This document shows positions 35,660 through 47,612 of a stretch of 64,000 nucleotides of DNA, piece by piece. A program made the translations under genes and the position numbers. This stretch comes from Taenia hydatigena. Its lineage: Eukaryota > Platyhelminthes > Cestoda > Cyclophyllidea > Taeniidae. The stretch's first letter is position 1. Each line of letters starts with the position of its first letter. The notes below the pieces were generated by a model, which was not told where the DNA came from, searched no databases, and was given only the letters and a program-made list of their open reading frames with translations. The DNA lies in the NCBI GenBank assembly GCA_036345935.2, contig JADWOT020000010.1:10135412-10199411 (forward strand). The letters are read 5' to 3'.

Positions 35660-36650
35660 CAACGCCATTCTAGAGGCCAAAATCACACCTATGGACAACT
35701 TGGACGGCACCAGCAACGTAGGTAAAGGACTTCGTGAAGTGCTAATTAAGTGCGCATGTACAGTTCCATGCCGCGGCATTGTGAAGCATACATTGGTGAT
35801 GGCGAGACTGGACCCATCTGCAAGGTGATATCAAAAGCCATAAAAATCACCATAAGTCTCTAATTGCGTGGGCATAGAAGAACAACGGAAGCCTGCATCT
35901 ATGCGTCGACTATGAAAAGTAGAGCGCAGTAACGCAGAAGGACGCATTTTTACAACTCCACAACGACTTGTAGAAGTCCCTATACAAGCCAAAGTGATTC
36001 ATCACGCAAGTAGAATTAGCTGAAACCGAGAGTAAAAAGGCAGTCTTTGCATTGTCACACGGTACCTACGGAAAACATGCGCTGCCTTTTAGACCCTGTG
36101 TTGCAGCATTGTCTGATCTATCCAGATGTTGATCACGTTCTCATTTGAGGTATATGAGAGCACAACTTTTTCCTGAAACTAGTGTTGGATCACCCACCCT
36201 TAACCCCAAGAAAGCCTTTCCAAACAGCGTTTGGCCAACTCCATGCGATAGTCAGACAAATATCTGAAGAATATGTAAAGTACAGCGTGGTGGCAACTGA
36301 TCAACAAATAACTGTGGGAGTTATATTAACCAAAGATAAATAGACAGAAAGTCATTCGAAGCAGAAAAATTTGGCATGATGGTGCATTTAAAGAGCTGAA
36401 GCAAATATCATGCATCACACCGATTCTGACATTACCGAATTTCGATGCAAGCGCCCCACGGCTTGCGCCGCATCCGAACGCTTGCAATGCAGCCGTGAAA
36501 AGTGTATTCGAACAAAACAAAAGAGGGAATGAACACATCATCGCTTACGAAAATACCAGATTCGTTCAAGAAAGTGGGACAGAAAAGTGCAGCACAACAT
36601 CAGCTATTCGATGTCTTCGCAATGATATGACACCCAAGACTATCTGAAAA
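35660..36650 (+). mobile_element. Ty3/Gypsy-like pol pseudogene (RT and RNase H start)
   Basis: Reading plus, with frame changes: an IGDGETGPI segment near 35,790, matching the [HI]-x-I-x-T-G-x-x-PI region before Gypsy RT. From 35,887 GSLHLCVDYEK follows, then SAVTQKDAF, ELAETESKKAVFALSHGTYG, MPF-like LPFRPC, and LNPKKAF near 36,200. These correspond in order to the GSxRxCVDYRxLN, VELAxxDxxKTAF, GxYE, MPFGLxNAP and L-x-P-x-KC landmarks of Ty3/Gypsy RT. From 36,381 comes AFKELK, then TPILTLPNF, SVFEQNKRGNEHIIAY and ENTRF, matching the RT connection and early RNase H. At least four stops and several shifts, and no recognisable YxDD, show it is dead. LTRs were not found. Confidence 0.72.
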
Positions 36651-37060
36651 TGGAGATGTATATGAAGAGAACGGATTTGCCAAGCCCTTACCTAATCAAA
36701 ACCAAAGCGACAGAGACCTTTCATTTGCATGCTGGCATAAACATTTGCAATAAAGCATAGTGATGTGGATGTTATACCTCACGGAACAGTCATGGCAGAA
36801 CTGGGCAACGTTGTACAGTGCATCATTGGTACAAACGAACCAACCACAAGCATAATCAAAGAATTGAGCAGGTTATATGTCGTGATAAGATTCCGGTGTA
36901 CAAGAGTTTCCAACGCCCTCTTACAACGTTCCAGTGGGAGAAATCACCTTATTAAGCATGGCAATCAGGCATATTTGGCAAGAATAGCCCAAAACTCCCT
37001 TCGGATATTGCATTTCATAGCACAAGTATACATAGGGAAAACAAATGCATTCAAAACAGA
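36651..37060 (+). repeat. Pol-downstream stretch
   Basis: Inverted copy of 9,430-9,780. It follows the RNase H remnant and is probably later pol (RNase H or integrase), but no HHCC or DDE motif is readable. Confidence 0.5.
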
Positions 37061-38079
37061 GACTCATTAAGACAAACATGAGCAGCTAAGCCATGTGGGT
37101 GTAAGGGAGAATCCAAAGAAGCTAAGTAGCTTCTTTTAATCCAGTTGCACACGGTTCGTGCTGAATCCGCGTCAATTGCAGCAGTAGTCTGTGGTCAAGC
37201 GATACGTGAGGATGGATTGATACGAGCAGTGTGCATGTTGCTTCTACATCTCCTTCTTCCTAACAGTAGATGCCTTTCTTTTGTGCTAAACATGATTTGT
37301 AATGATCTAAAGAGATCCGGGTTATTAATTTCTTGAAAGAGTGCATGATTATTTCTGTCCTACTACTTTTGGCAAGCCATCATATGACTGTTTACTGCCA
37401 ACTGAAGGGGATAAGCAATACATGAAGCCATGGAGTCGCGATAAGCTTTACGGCTGTGCCTCATTGAAGAGGGTGTTTAGGATGGCGACAGCACATTTTC
37501 GATGGCCTGAGGAAACAGGCTTATTTTGTGGCCTCAACTACATTTCAAATCCAGGCTTAAGGTCTCTAATTCGTTGACAACTAAACAGTATATGGAAGAG
37601 ACCGTCCTATCCAACCCAGATTGGCCTGCAACGAAGGACTTGCTATAGAGTGGTGGTACAATCTGTAGAGACCCAATTGTCGACACATGGGAAAGCGTAG
37701 TCAGTGAGTGGCATGATTGGGCAAAGTTGTGTGGCGATGCATGATCAGTAAGGCTAACCATAGAGAGCATACTTTAAAGGTTTGCATTGGTTGATAGGAG
37801 GACAGCGCACGGCAAGCTTGCAGTCGCTTAACGGGTGGGCCAATTCACAGAGGGCACTCAATTGCTACCCACCATCCCATAGTCCATCAAGCAATGCGAA
37901 TGCAATCTGGACTATGTCGACGAAGAAGTTATTGTGAAGTAGTGAGTGGAAGAAAGAAATTGAGCGAGTAAAGGCAAAGTGTCTGTTTACAGAGAGGGCA
38001 CTTACCTCGTGTACTGTTATTTCACCTCTGATTGCGACGAAGTTGTCCAACTCTCGCACTGACGACCCCTAGCCTTCAA
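37061..38079. other. Right-arm-only segment
   Basis: Absent from the left IR2 arm, where 9,430 joins the F module directly. Minus frames at 37,534-37,770 and 37,865-38,059 are unassigned. It is either an insertion or sequence deleted on the left. Confidence 0.45.
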
Positions 38080-39450
38080 TTTAGCCAAATCAACTCTGAT
38101 TGCTAGTCCTAATCGCTTTGGCCACCAGACAGTGGTAGCGCATGCGGAATCACTTACTGAAGGTGACGCATGATGAAGTCCATAGGTTTCACCACGCTGG
38201 ATTTTTGAGACTGGTGCAGGTGGGATTAGGTCGGTCTAGGCTTTAGCTACTTCATAATGGGACTGCCTTAGTTTCTTACTCAATGCACTGCCTATCCCAT
38301 CATCGCATTATTTGTCTCTGCATACAATGTCACTTTCCCTCTTGATCCTGTAAAGTACCACTTCACCAATGAGCAATTTATCAGCAAATGCACCGGTGGG
38401 GTGTTGACTCTGCAATCAGTGCAAATGCCTCCCAACTGCATCATCCCCTCCAATAGCTTATGCTCGAAACTGATGCTCGTCCCTGATGCTAAGTGACTTG
38501 CCTCCCAATGGTTCTAAATTGCACTGATGCTATGCTGTTGCGCATAGTGAAGGCAGGATAGCAGCCACAAATGCAGTAAAATGTGCCTCTCCAACTGCCA
38601 TCGATTGACAAGATTTGAGTAGTATAATGCACACGGATGAAATGATGTGTGTGACATGGATTGACATGGAAAGATGTGCAGATGAAGGGTACCAAGTAAA
38701 AGTGACTGCAGTGCTTGATGCTGTCAAGGCACTTCTTTCAAAAGGCAAATTTCGCTTTGATGCAGCTCACCTTCGTGTAACATGCAGACTTACAAGTTTA
38801 CCAACGTGGGCGACAGCGAAAACTCAAAACCATCCTCGTGCAGCTGGGTCATATGGTGGTGGAAATAGTCCACGTAACTTAAGCCCTTCTTTTTGATCCA
38901 GACGTCTCAAGTTCTTTCCTTTGCTAAAAAACACAGAAATGGATGCTGCGATGCACTGCCAGTCCATTGGCGAGTGACCGTGAGGGTGAAGAAGTCGGTG
39001 TCTCACGACACTTGCAATGATTATATGATAGTCTTTCAAAGCGGTCTTTCTACATTGCCTAACCACGCAAATCAATGTGGAGGAAGTGTGTGACACGGGC
39101 TGCTTGCTTCTGACTTGGTCTGAACTGGAGTGAGCTGTTGCGATTATGCTGCAATTGGTAAAACTAATCACCCACGCTGAATTTGCCATCCTCACCATTG
39201 GTCAATCTGCTGCACAATCACAACCTCATCATAGAAAACCTGAGTTCGCATTACTAATGACCACATTGTGTTTTGTTAACGTCGAATCACGACTAATGCG
39301 CTACGAGATGGGCAGCTTGCTTCCACAACATTTCGACTGACGACCATGATTGAAGGTTTGTGGTAAGCAAGCTCACGGCACGACAACTCAAACATTTATA
39401 ATGGCGTAAGAAGTTGTTCGCGTAGGTGACAACGGTTTCTCCATTCATAC
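38080..39450 (+). repeat. Module F, P1/IR2 shared copy
   Basis: Direct to 33,190-34,150, inverted to 61,380-62,346. The frame 38,615-38,896 (plus, 93 codons) contains DEGYQVKVTAVLDAVKALL and TCRLTSLP. This copy is the hinge shared by the two large inverted repeats. Confidence 0.7.
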
Positions 39451-39479
39451 AGGTACATCAAAATCGCTGATTAGTTCAT

Positions 39480-39735
39480 TTTGCCCAAAAAGAATACTAC
39501 GACATGCATATGTGCGATGAGGACAGGGTAAGGCACGCAATCCATACAAAGTATGTCCACTACATCGTCATTTGCGAAAAACCGGTGAAATGATTTTTGT
39601 CCATTATGCTTCAAGCTACAAGTACACACGTGGGCGAGACCAGGTGCTGGTGCTGGCAAAGTCTGCTTGGACATTTCAATGCCCAGCATTTACACTGTCC
39701 TACTTCTCCATTCGGTTCGTGCAGATCTTTATATG
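39480..39735 (+). pseudogene. Unknown protein remnant, left mirror
   Basis: Mirror of the open frame at 61,097-61,354. It keeps TGEMIFVHYASSYKYTRGRD and VLVLAKSAWTFQC, but the upstream half is shifted and holds a stop. Confidence 0.4.
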
Positions 39736-40454
39736 AGGCACACTATGGTAATAAAAGTACAAGTCACCCCACATTCAGGCATGGACGGCTTTTGCTGACG
39801 CACAGCGTCATGAGCAAAAACTGTGAATCGGATGAATAAGTGGAACTGACGTCTCCTTGCGTACCTTTTATTTACAGGAATTTAAAGTCAACAAAGCGTG
39901 ATAAGAGCCACTACGGAATACGAATGAGAAAGGCCGCACAAAGTCATGATAATTTGGGCCCTGCCTGACACAAAAGAATTTCAATTATTACAAGTTTTCT
40001 TTTGCGTGTCGAAGCTTCCCTTTCGGAGCTACTTAACACCTCTCAGCATCTCTGTTATTCCTAATGTAACAAAATTGCATTGGTCTACTTTTTAGATTTT
40101 AACCTGAAGCAGTGTGATTTATAATGACAGCACGTCAATTTGAGAGCCTTCGGTGATCGGAATCTTGCCTACAATGTTGCCGCTCGTTTCATTTCAATAG
40201 CACGGATAAGCGGAAGGTAGCCAACAACAGGTGCCGATCTCTGTGCATTACTGCAGAGTGGATAAGCTAACCGATATTATAATATCCTGTCGCATATATC
40301 TCACATCTGCTACGCGATTGGTCCGTCGATGCTTCTCATCCATTCGCTTTTCAATCCGCATCGCTAGATTTATGGCAAATCTCTCCAGTCAAACAGAAGC
40401 AGACTCTGAATTGATTCGTCTATATAATGGTGATACAGCAGGAGAAAGGAAGCA

Positions 40455-41030
40455 AGAAATCGACCTCTCGGCCTAAAGCCCTGTAAGCCAAGAAAACAAA
40501 GTCTACTTGAAGTTCGTAGTGGATCGGTTTTCTTAAATTCCTCCCAGCTCTAATGCCCAACTATAGAGCTCTATTGCCAACAAGCAAAAAACGATTAATG
40601 CACTCCGAGAATTTGCACTTTGATGGGAGACCAGTGTATGCACAAGCTCGAAATGGCTTATTTCAAGGCAGTGCAAAGCCCTTCTATCCATTCACTTAAA
40701 CTTAAGTCAAAATTGGCTGTGCCGTTGTAGTTAAATCAACTTGAAATGAACGGAGTAATTTGGGCTGCCAGTGATTTCCACCCTGATTAGTCATGAGTGG
40801 AAGCAGGCATCCTACCCATTGTAAGCGCAGCTTTTCTTGGTGAAAACAAGGTCTACGATGGTGGTGAGCTGCAGTGTGGGTGCATGCTGATTTGATGCAT
40901 GTAAGCACGATGCGGATGGCAGAAGGTGCCTCCAGTCAGAGCCCTCAGTATGCGATGGCTCCACTGCACACGTCCATGTGCAAAGTTTGTGCGTTCGTGA
41001 TAGAAGACTAGAGACAATCTTGTCTTTGCA
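40455..41030. other. P1 left-arm-only segment (about 600 b)
   Basis: Right-arm homology passes from 41.03k to 40.45k at about 60,335, so this stretch is inserted on the left or lost on the right. No motif recognised. Confidence 0.55.
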
Positions 41031-41560
41031 CATTTTAACATCAATCGTTCCAAAGCTGTTTAATACAAGCATCAAGCTAACAAATCTGTGTTCTTTATTT
41101 TTTGCAGCAGCAAAAGCACAGATATGTGTCATTTGACTTATCAAATATTTCCTCCGGATGCAAGTACAAGGTGACACTTCTATTAATTCGCGACACTGCG
41201 TGATGGTCCGTTAGTGACTAGCACACTTTATTAAAGTTAATCACTTGGGTCACAGCTTCTAATTACTAGAAGCTCTTTCAATCAACTATGCGCTATCGTG
41301 TCTTTGTGCAAGCCATGCATCAGTTTATAAATGGAACCTGTCATGCAAAGTGCCTGTGCACAACACCAAGTAGAGAACCTTCTGAATTAGCCAAGCCTGA
41401 TGAGCTAATCCCGGTGAGAGTAGAAGGCGCCCTTGTTCCACACTCCGACGTACCTCACTTTACCAACCATCACATTACTAGACGGCAGTAAACGACTAAC
41501 AGAACGACTGACCTCATCACGCACCGATCGACCAATTAATCTTCACACCCACCTACATCC

Positions 41561-41592
41561 CACCCACCCATCGACCGACCGACCGACTGACT
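41561..41592 (+). repeat. CGAC tetranucleotide repeat
   Basis: Short run of CGAC units preceded by CACC units. The mirror locus at 59,791-59,850 has a longer array. Confidence 0.8.
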
Positions 41593-42261
41593 AAGCAACT
41601 AGCCAACCCACCAACAAATAAACAAGCACAGCTGACATACTAGATACGATTTGTCTACCTTGACGTCACCTCATCAGGCTGACAGCCGACCAATCAAGGT
41701 TGTCCGTTGTGGGTAAACACAACACATCAACATCACGCTTGACATAACATCCACCCTTGTTGCATGCTAAACAAACTTCAAACTGGAATTACGACTGCCT
41801 TTTCCTTTTCCTTCGTTCCTTATTTGCGAATTAACCACCCTCTCTTTCTCCTCTTCATGAGAGTTACTTCCTCGCCAATTATGGATGGCATATATCGACT
41901 GAACTGCAGCATTTTACACGTTAGCTGACATGAATGCATCCCAAGTGCATCCAAACATCTAACTTCCCTCACTTGCACACAAACACTCTACTCATGCAAA
42001 AGGCGAGCATTAAACACCACAAAGCAGAGAACCGATTAATTGTCACAAATATTTTCTTCACTTCCCAATATTAGCTACTACTACTAAAAAGTGGTGGGAC
42101 CATTTCAAACTGAAAGTATCAGAAAGTATGCACCAATACCGTATGGTACGGCTCGACGTATGTAGGAGAGAGGAATTCGGACACGGTTCAGTAGAAGAGG
42201 CAAATCACTTGCTCGTACTGAGTCAACTGTGAGGGTGTTGTTACACAATGCAGCCCGACAA

Positions 42262-42365
42262 GGACATTGGATGAACAAACTGCGAATGTGCTGCAGCAGT
42301 GGACGATAGAGGATGCTTGGCGCCAAGAGCATTACGGTACCATCTGGGAATTGAAGTCGAGCGCT
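42262..42365 (-). repeat. Module K, inverted copy
   Basis: Inverted to 4,304-4,411 and to its P1 mirror 59,018-59,119. Confidence 0.65.
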
Positions 42366-43011
42366 GCAACAGCGAGTGATGATGGCGCGACTAAAGATTT
42401 GAAAGAGCATTGGTACAGGCGTCTGAGGCACTCTAACTCACCCCGTAGTCGGCAGTCGACTGTATGGGACTACTGCCTCACTAGGTCGCGAGTGAAGCCT
42501 TCAGCCATTGTTAATTAAAACAACGACCAAAGTAAATGTGCAAGTACGGATTTTTAATGTAGTTTGAAATTACATTTAAAATGTAGCAAAATACAAGGAC
42601 CCAGTAATTATACACGGAAAGGCGTGTTTGTTGCGCAGAAAATTAAGATGATGCGATAAAACTTTTTGCAATGATTTTAAATGTGTGATCGCGTTCTGTG
42701 TGAATATCTCTAAAGCATAGGTTTTGGTGAATTAGACGTCAAGTTGCTTAAGGCTAAGCCTTGCGGTTGAATGGCTAGAAGCAACTTGGTGAATAGGCCT
42801 CCCATCAAATGTGGTAACGAGCATGCTTTGACGAAATGGCCAACAACAATCAAGCTATTGGAACACGTTGTGAGGGAGCCTTTGAGGACACTTGTGCCAG
42901 ATTGAAGCGCCTCAAATTCCGAAATTCTCTATTTGTCGCATTTATAGAATTTTCACAATGGAAAATGTCGGCGTGGAAGGTAAGGACAGACGATGACACA
43001 CCAAATCCCAG

Positions 43012-43030
43012 CATGGTGGTGGTGGTGGTA
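43012..43030 (+). repeat. GGT microsatellite
   Basis: Five to six GGT units. The mirror CCA run is at 58,354-58,370. Confidence 0.8.
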
Positions 43031-43199
43031 GGTGCTGTAATTTCTGGGTTCCAATAAATCAGCTAAGTAGCTTTGGGTCGGATCAACTTATTTGACAATT
43101 GCAGTGTGTTGCTGCGAGAGCCGCGTTGGTGAGTTTGCTGTCGGCGACTCGGCAGGGCAGTAATTCCCTACCACATCTTTTATCAAAGCAAGCTCCAGT

Positions 43200-44270
43200 G
43201 GCTAGACTATCTACTCTATAGCTTTATTCTAGTAAGACATACAGCCCTCGCCATTCTTAGCATCAGCGTACAGTGAGATTTTGCCTCAAACATTCTTCCT
43301 CTATGTAATCCACCTTCTGAGCGATGCGGCTTAACCGCAACATATTTGTCGTCCAAATGGAGACGTTTGTCGTGCATTCCGAAACAGAACGACATCACTG
43401 GTGTCTTATAAGTCTTTGATAATTTATAAGCCCTCCGCTTCATACCACACTGCCTTAGGTGTCTTAGTCTAGCCAATTTTGTCCATCAACATTGTGCATT
43501 TGAAACGATTAGAACGCCACATTGAATACCTCGATGCGATACTGGAGGCCCTAGGTGTACGCGACGAAAATGTTGCATAAAATCACACCTATCACAGTCC
43601 TCTTCCCAAAAACCTACACTTTGTGTTTATTGGCCTGAGTTGCTGGTAACTGTGGCAAAATGAATTATTCGAGGGTTAGAGCGCTAGAGTTAGCGCTGCA
43701 TCCTCCTCTCCATCTGAAATTAACGCTTTCGCCGCAGTGTTGCTATCAGTGGACCAATGAGCCTTCCCGACTAAGGTCAGAGAGTGAGTGAGACAACCTA
43801 AGAACGAATCGCCGTTGTACAAGCGAAAGGCCGATACGTCATACACCTTACCTGGTGAATGAGTCCCAAATGTATTGCTGGTGATGCCCCATACAACAGA
43901 GGCTGAAGTTAATAGCGAGAGTCGTAGTTATCTGCACGGGAATCGGCTCTCCCCATCTGTCTGCTAAAACGCTCCTTTGAGGAAAATTCCTTGCATACGT
44001 TAGCATTTATTTAGCAGCGCTACCAAATGCATTTGCATGTTAGGTGAAGAAAGTAAATTGCGATGACTGAGTTCTCACTTGGCTCCAAACACTTGGAGTC
44101 AGAATATTTTATCTCTGCATGGAAAAGTCTTTTTGTATATAAGTGATTTACCGTTCTTCTCAGTCTATAACATTTTTCCTTCTTCACCTCAAGGATAGCT
44201 TTACCAGACCTCGTACGTGAACCCATTGTAGACCGCGCTTAATTCATCCATAATAGCACTGAGGCTAACT
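43200..44270. other. P1 left-arm-only segment (about 1.07 kb)
   Basis: At the mirror point (about 58,050-58,070) the right arm continues without it. TGGCT occurs at both ends. The longest frames (43,216-43,476 minus; 44,020-44,226 minus) are unassigned, and no terminal inverted repeats were seen. Confidence 0.55.
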
Positions 44271-44329
44271 CACTGGCTGACCATCTAGCTTCTGGACAGA
44301 AGTGAAATGCAACATTTCGCAAAAGGGTG

Positions 44330-44560
44330 GTCAGTGAGAGAACTGCATCATTCGCCCACCTCAATTCACCAGTTCTTCTAGGGTCTCGAAGCAGTGGCCT
44401 AGACAAGTCAACACGCATGGCGAATCATTCGGTGACCCTGTCTCGCGTTGAGGTTGGTTTGTCCACGTTGGAGAATGAGGAAGCAGAAGTGAGCGTCTTA
44501 ATCGAGCGAAATATGTGGAGGTAAACGTAAATGCTTGATCTAACAAACTCATTTTCACCT
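44330..44560 (-). repeat. Module E, diverged copy
   Basis: Shares GACAAGTC-ACACGCATGGCGAA with 55.94-55.97k. It lies inverted to the E copy at 46.14-46.50k in the same P1 arm. Mirror at 57.76-58.00k. Confidence 0.6.
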
Positions 44561-44708
44561 GCGAGCCACGTAAAACCCGAAGTTGAACCGGAGTAACTCT
44601 AAGCAGTTGAAGGTGATTCGAAGCGAATGGGCTACACGTGCTGGGCATTGTATTACTTCTCTTAGTCTCCTATCTCGTACTTATAAGATGCCTTGCAGAC
44701 ACAGACCA

Positions 44709-44856
44709 TCAGAGCGAAGTATTGCACTGTTCGATTACCTTGACACACCGCAAGACCGACTTCATGCTGCACACTGCCTCACATAAATTGACGATGTCTG
44801 TGCAACTGAGGTGATTGCAAATCTCGATTCGCAGATGTGGAAGAAGCCTCTCCATC
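44709..44856 (-). pseudogene. F-box-like protein, copy f, N-terminal fragment
   Basis: Starts MERLLPHLRIEICNHL, continues TDIVNLCEAV and SMKSVLRCVKV, then leaves the family after about 40 codons and stops. Only the F-box-like segment remains. The frame is open upstream into the 5' flank. Its mirror at 57,480-57,627 has an in-frame stop. Confidence 0.6.
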
Positions 44857-45195
44857 GTACACACTGCAGATTCGCTTAATGAATCCGAACGCCAACTTGC
44901 GATGTTTTCGCTGTTAGCAGAGATCGCTTGAATAAGGCGCATAAATGAGCGCCTATTTAGAATCAACTCTCTCTGTAGTGTAAGCGGTTAGTCTGACTTT
45001 GCTACTGACTGCACAATCTGCCGCGTTTATTCCACCCAAATGCTTCTTGCAATTTTGCGAGCAATTAGGTTGGCCCATGCTGTAACTTTTCCCACCCTAA
45101 CATTTAATTGCAACCTATATTCCACTTGAATTCCTTGTTGTCTCCTTTTGAAAACGGTGCTCGCATTAATGTGGCAGACTGTGGAACAACAAGGC
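44857..45195 (-). repeat. 5' flank of F-box unit, copy f
   Basis: Diverged copy of 3,340-3,650. The LADCAV-like reading is seen as the bases GCGGCAGATTGTGCAGTC on the complementary strand. Mirror at 57.15-57.47k. Confidence 0.6.
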
Positions 45196-46142
45196 AGGCG
45201 TTTTGTTTCATTTTCTCATTTCCATTTATCGCACGCAACGTAAGTCCCTTTTTGCAGTTTTAGTTCAATGCTCCAAGCATTCCAGTGGGCCTTGTCGCGA
45301 CTCCTCACTTCCAACGCCAAAGGTAGCAGCCAAGTCCACAGCAAGCAGTCTGATGACAGCGGTGCCAAGCACCGACGAGAAGGGGAGCTTGGGTAAATAG
45401 CACATGCATGGTATGCTTATCTGTGAATTCCATAAACCTCATGTTTTAATCTTTCGTTTTTACCCTGCTGAGCAATGCTTGCTCTCTTCTATTTCTTTTA
45501 GCAATGGGCTGTATCAGCAATGTGTTCCTTGGATATATGATAGAAACAAAAGAGTGAATGCAGTGTCCAATGCCACTTGTAAACACACGATATTACAGAG
45601 CCCAACGATTGTGGCATCCGTCTCGGAAGAGCGTTTGAAAGTGTTTACAATCGGACCCCACAAATATTGCTGACTGCGTAAGTTGCGCTTCTTCCTTTGC
45701 TGTAAAACAGGAAAAGCATGTGACTGCATGGCATTTGGTGGTGTCAAGCCAACTAAATGGCAAGGTCATGGTGTCAGCTTCATAAATCCACTTGTTTAGT
45801 TACAGGTGATTGTGGAGTCAATGATATTCACATCGTCAAATGCTACTTTGTGGCAATATCAGTAGGTGGTGTGCCGAGCACTGTTGAGGCAAATCTACTC
45901 AGTGTCTGCTGTACTAATTTTGTGGGCGATGAGTAGGGAGGAGAGAGTGAGGAAAGTATATGTAGAGATTGCACATTGTTTATGCACCCACAATTTGCAT
46001 CGATAGAGGTGCCAAAGTTTCCATCTCAAGCATCAAGCTCTATTTCGCATTTGTTGCTCTTCAAAGGGAAAGCATATCGTATTCAAAGTTTCTAAGTGGA
46101 GCGCATAAGATAAAGGACGGTTGTTAGCTGGGGTCCCCAAAT

Positions 46143-46500
46143 GCAGCAACGGAGAACAAGGTGGTCATTCATGAAGCGTGTTGTGACACGCAGATGAGTG
46201 CACGTGACCCACTCACTTGACCTCAGTCTTAAGACCTCAGAGTCGATCTGGTCTGACATTCACCTTAATCTCCACTCCTTTCAATAAACAAAGACGCTTA
46301 TTTCTGCGCCTTGTTGTCCACCGCAGACTGACTTACTTCAGTGCGAGGCATGCATCATTGCGTGGTTCGCCATGCGTGTCGACTTGTTTAGGACACTTCT
46401 TCGTGACGGTGGCATGACAAATGCAGCCATAGCACCGCCTGCACCGCTTCCATTAATTGCCACACAACCGATGCAGCTGATGTTGGATGCAAACGTTGTA
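46143..46500 (+). repeat. Module E, P1 left arm
   Basis: Direct copy of 26,281-26,640. Its P1 mirror is 55,838-56,193, nearly identical. Confidence 0.7.
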
Positions 46501-47612
46501 ATTGAAGCGATTCGCATTTCATTGCACTTATATGACAACCAAAAATAGAAGAAACAACTTTCGGCGTGCTTGCCTTAATTGGGTGTGGCAGATGAGGCCG
46601 TTGTTGTCGAATGCATCAAAATTCGAAAGCGGGATTTTTGGACCCAATAACAGATCATTGCGCATCAGTTGTGCGCATAAAGCCCAAACTAGCATTGCAT
46701 TAATGGGATCAGATCTTGTGAGACATTAATGCTTACGAAGAAGTCTTTTGTAGCAGTGACATTCTAATTTCCCCGTAGTTAACTAAGCCATCCCGAACTC
46801 GGTGTCATTATGTGCTGCCGCCTTGGGTGCCTCAGACGATATGGGTTGCGGACCTGCACTTCAACGTTCCAACTCCACCATGCTTTAGCGATGATTCCTC
46901 TGCCTTACTGCCTTCTTCGGGTGTTGTTGCGCAGGACTTTGGAGGATAGTCAGGGCGTCGAACCTGATGCATACCCTATAAACTGTGTGCAGCATATTAA
47001 TTTTGACTACTTGAGATGCTATACCTCGATTCCATCCTGAAGATGTGATGAAACTTAGTATCGAACGAGACCATGCCATCTGCTTTCGTGCATAAGGACA
47101 GTAAGACCACTAGCATGATTGGAAGGTCATGTTGAGCCATCGAGGCACAGCGTCCGAAGAATGAAATGCTCGAGTTCATTGCATCAGGATGTAGCATCCC
47201 CAAAGTACCGCATCTAAGCCTGAGAGCCATTCGTGAACTCAGTGACTAGCCGTGTAAAATTACTCCCTCCCGTATGCAAAGCCTCACAACATAGCAGCAC
47301 AAGAAGGATAATTTTGATTAAAGATCAACTAATCAAATCTAAAACGATATTTAGGTAGTGTTTGCCTACATTCCCCACAGTCCTGGTGGACAGTAATCCA
47401 TGAGGATGGAAAGGAAACTGAAATCCACGTAGGCAGCTGTACTCAAAGCAACTGCACATAATGAATGAATTAATTACGGGAGGATATTAGCTAAGAATAA
47501 CCCTCATTGACCCTTTTATGCGTCCCTTTAACCATTCATCCACTTCGGTCATCACTCACCGCCTGACGCAGCCTTTGATCTCAGGGACGGAAATCAGAAC
47601 TCCACTGTTGCA

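Larger units (their letters stand above)
31888..38900 (-). repeat. IR2 right arm
   Basis: Inverted counterpart of 9,117-16,346. Relative to the left arm it has extra DNA at 35.65-36.32k (the RT core, deleted on the left) and at 37.06-38.58k, and it lacks the 2.55 kb at 12.65-15.2k. Its outer end overlaps the outer end of P1's left arm. Confidence 0.8.

Noticed and set aside
17540..37770. Possible homology of 17.54-17.75k to 37.58-37.77k (shared TGTGGCGATGC)
   Set aside because: Only about 20 bases agree and the flanks do not align. Treated as chance.
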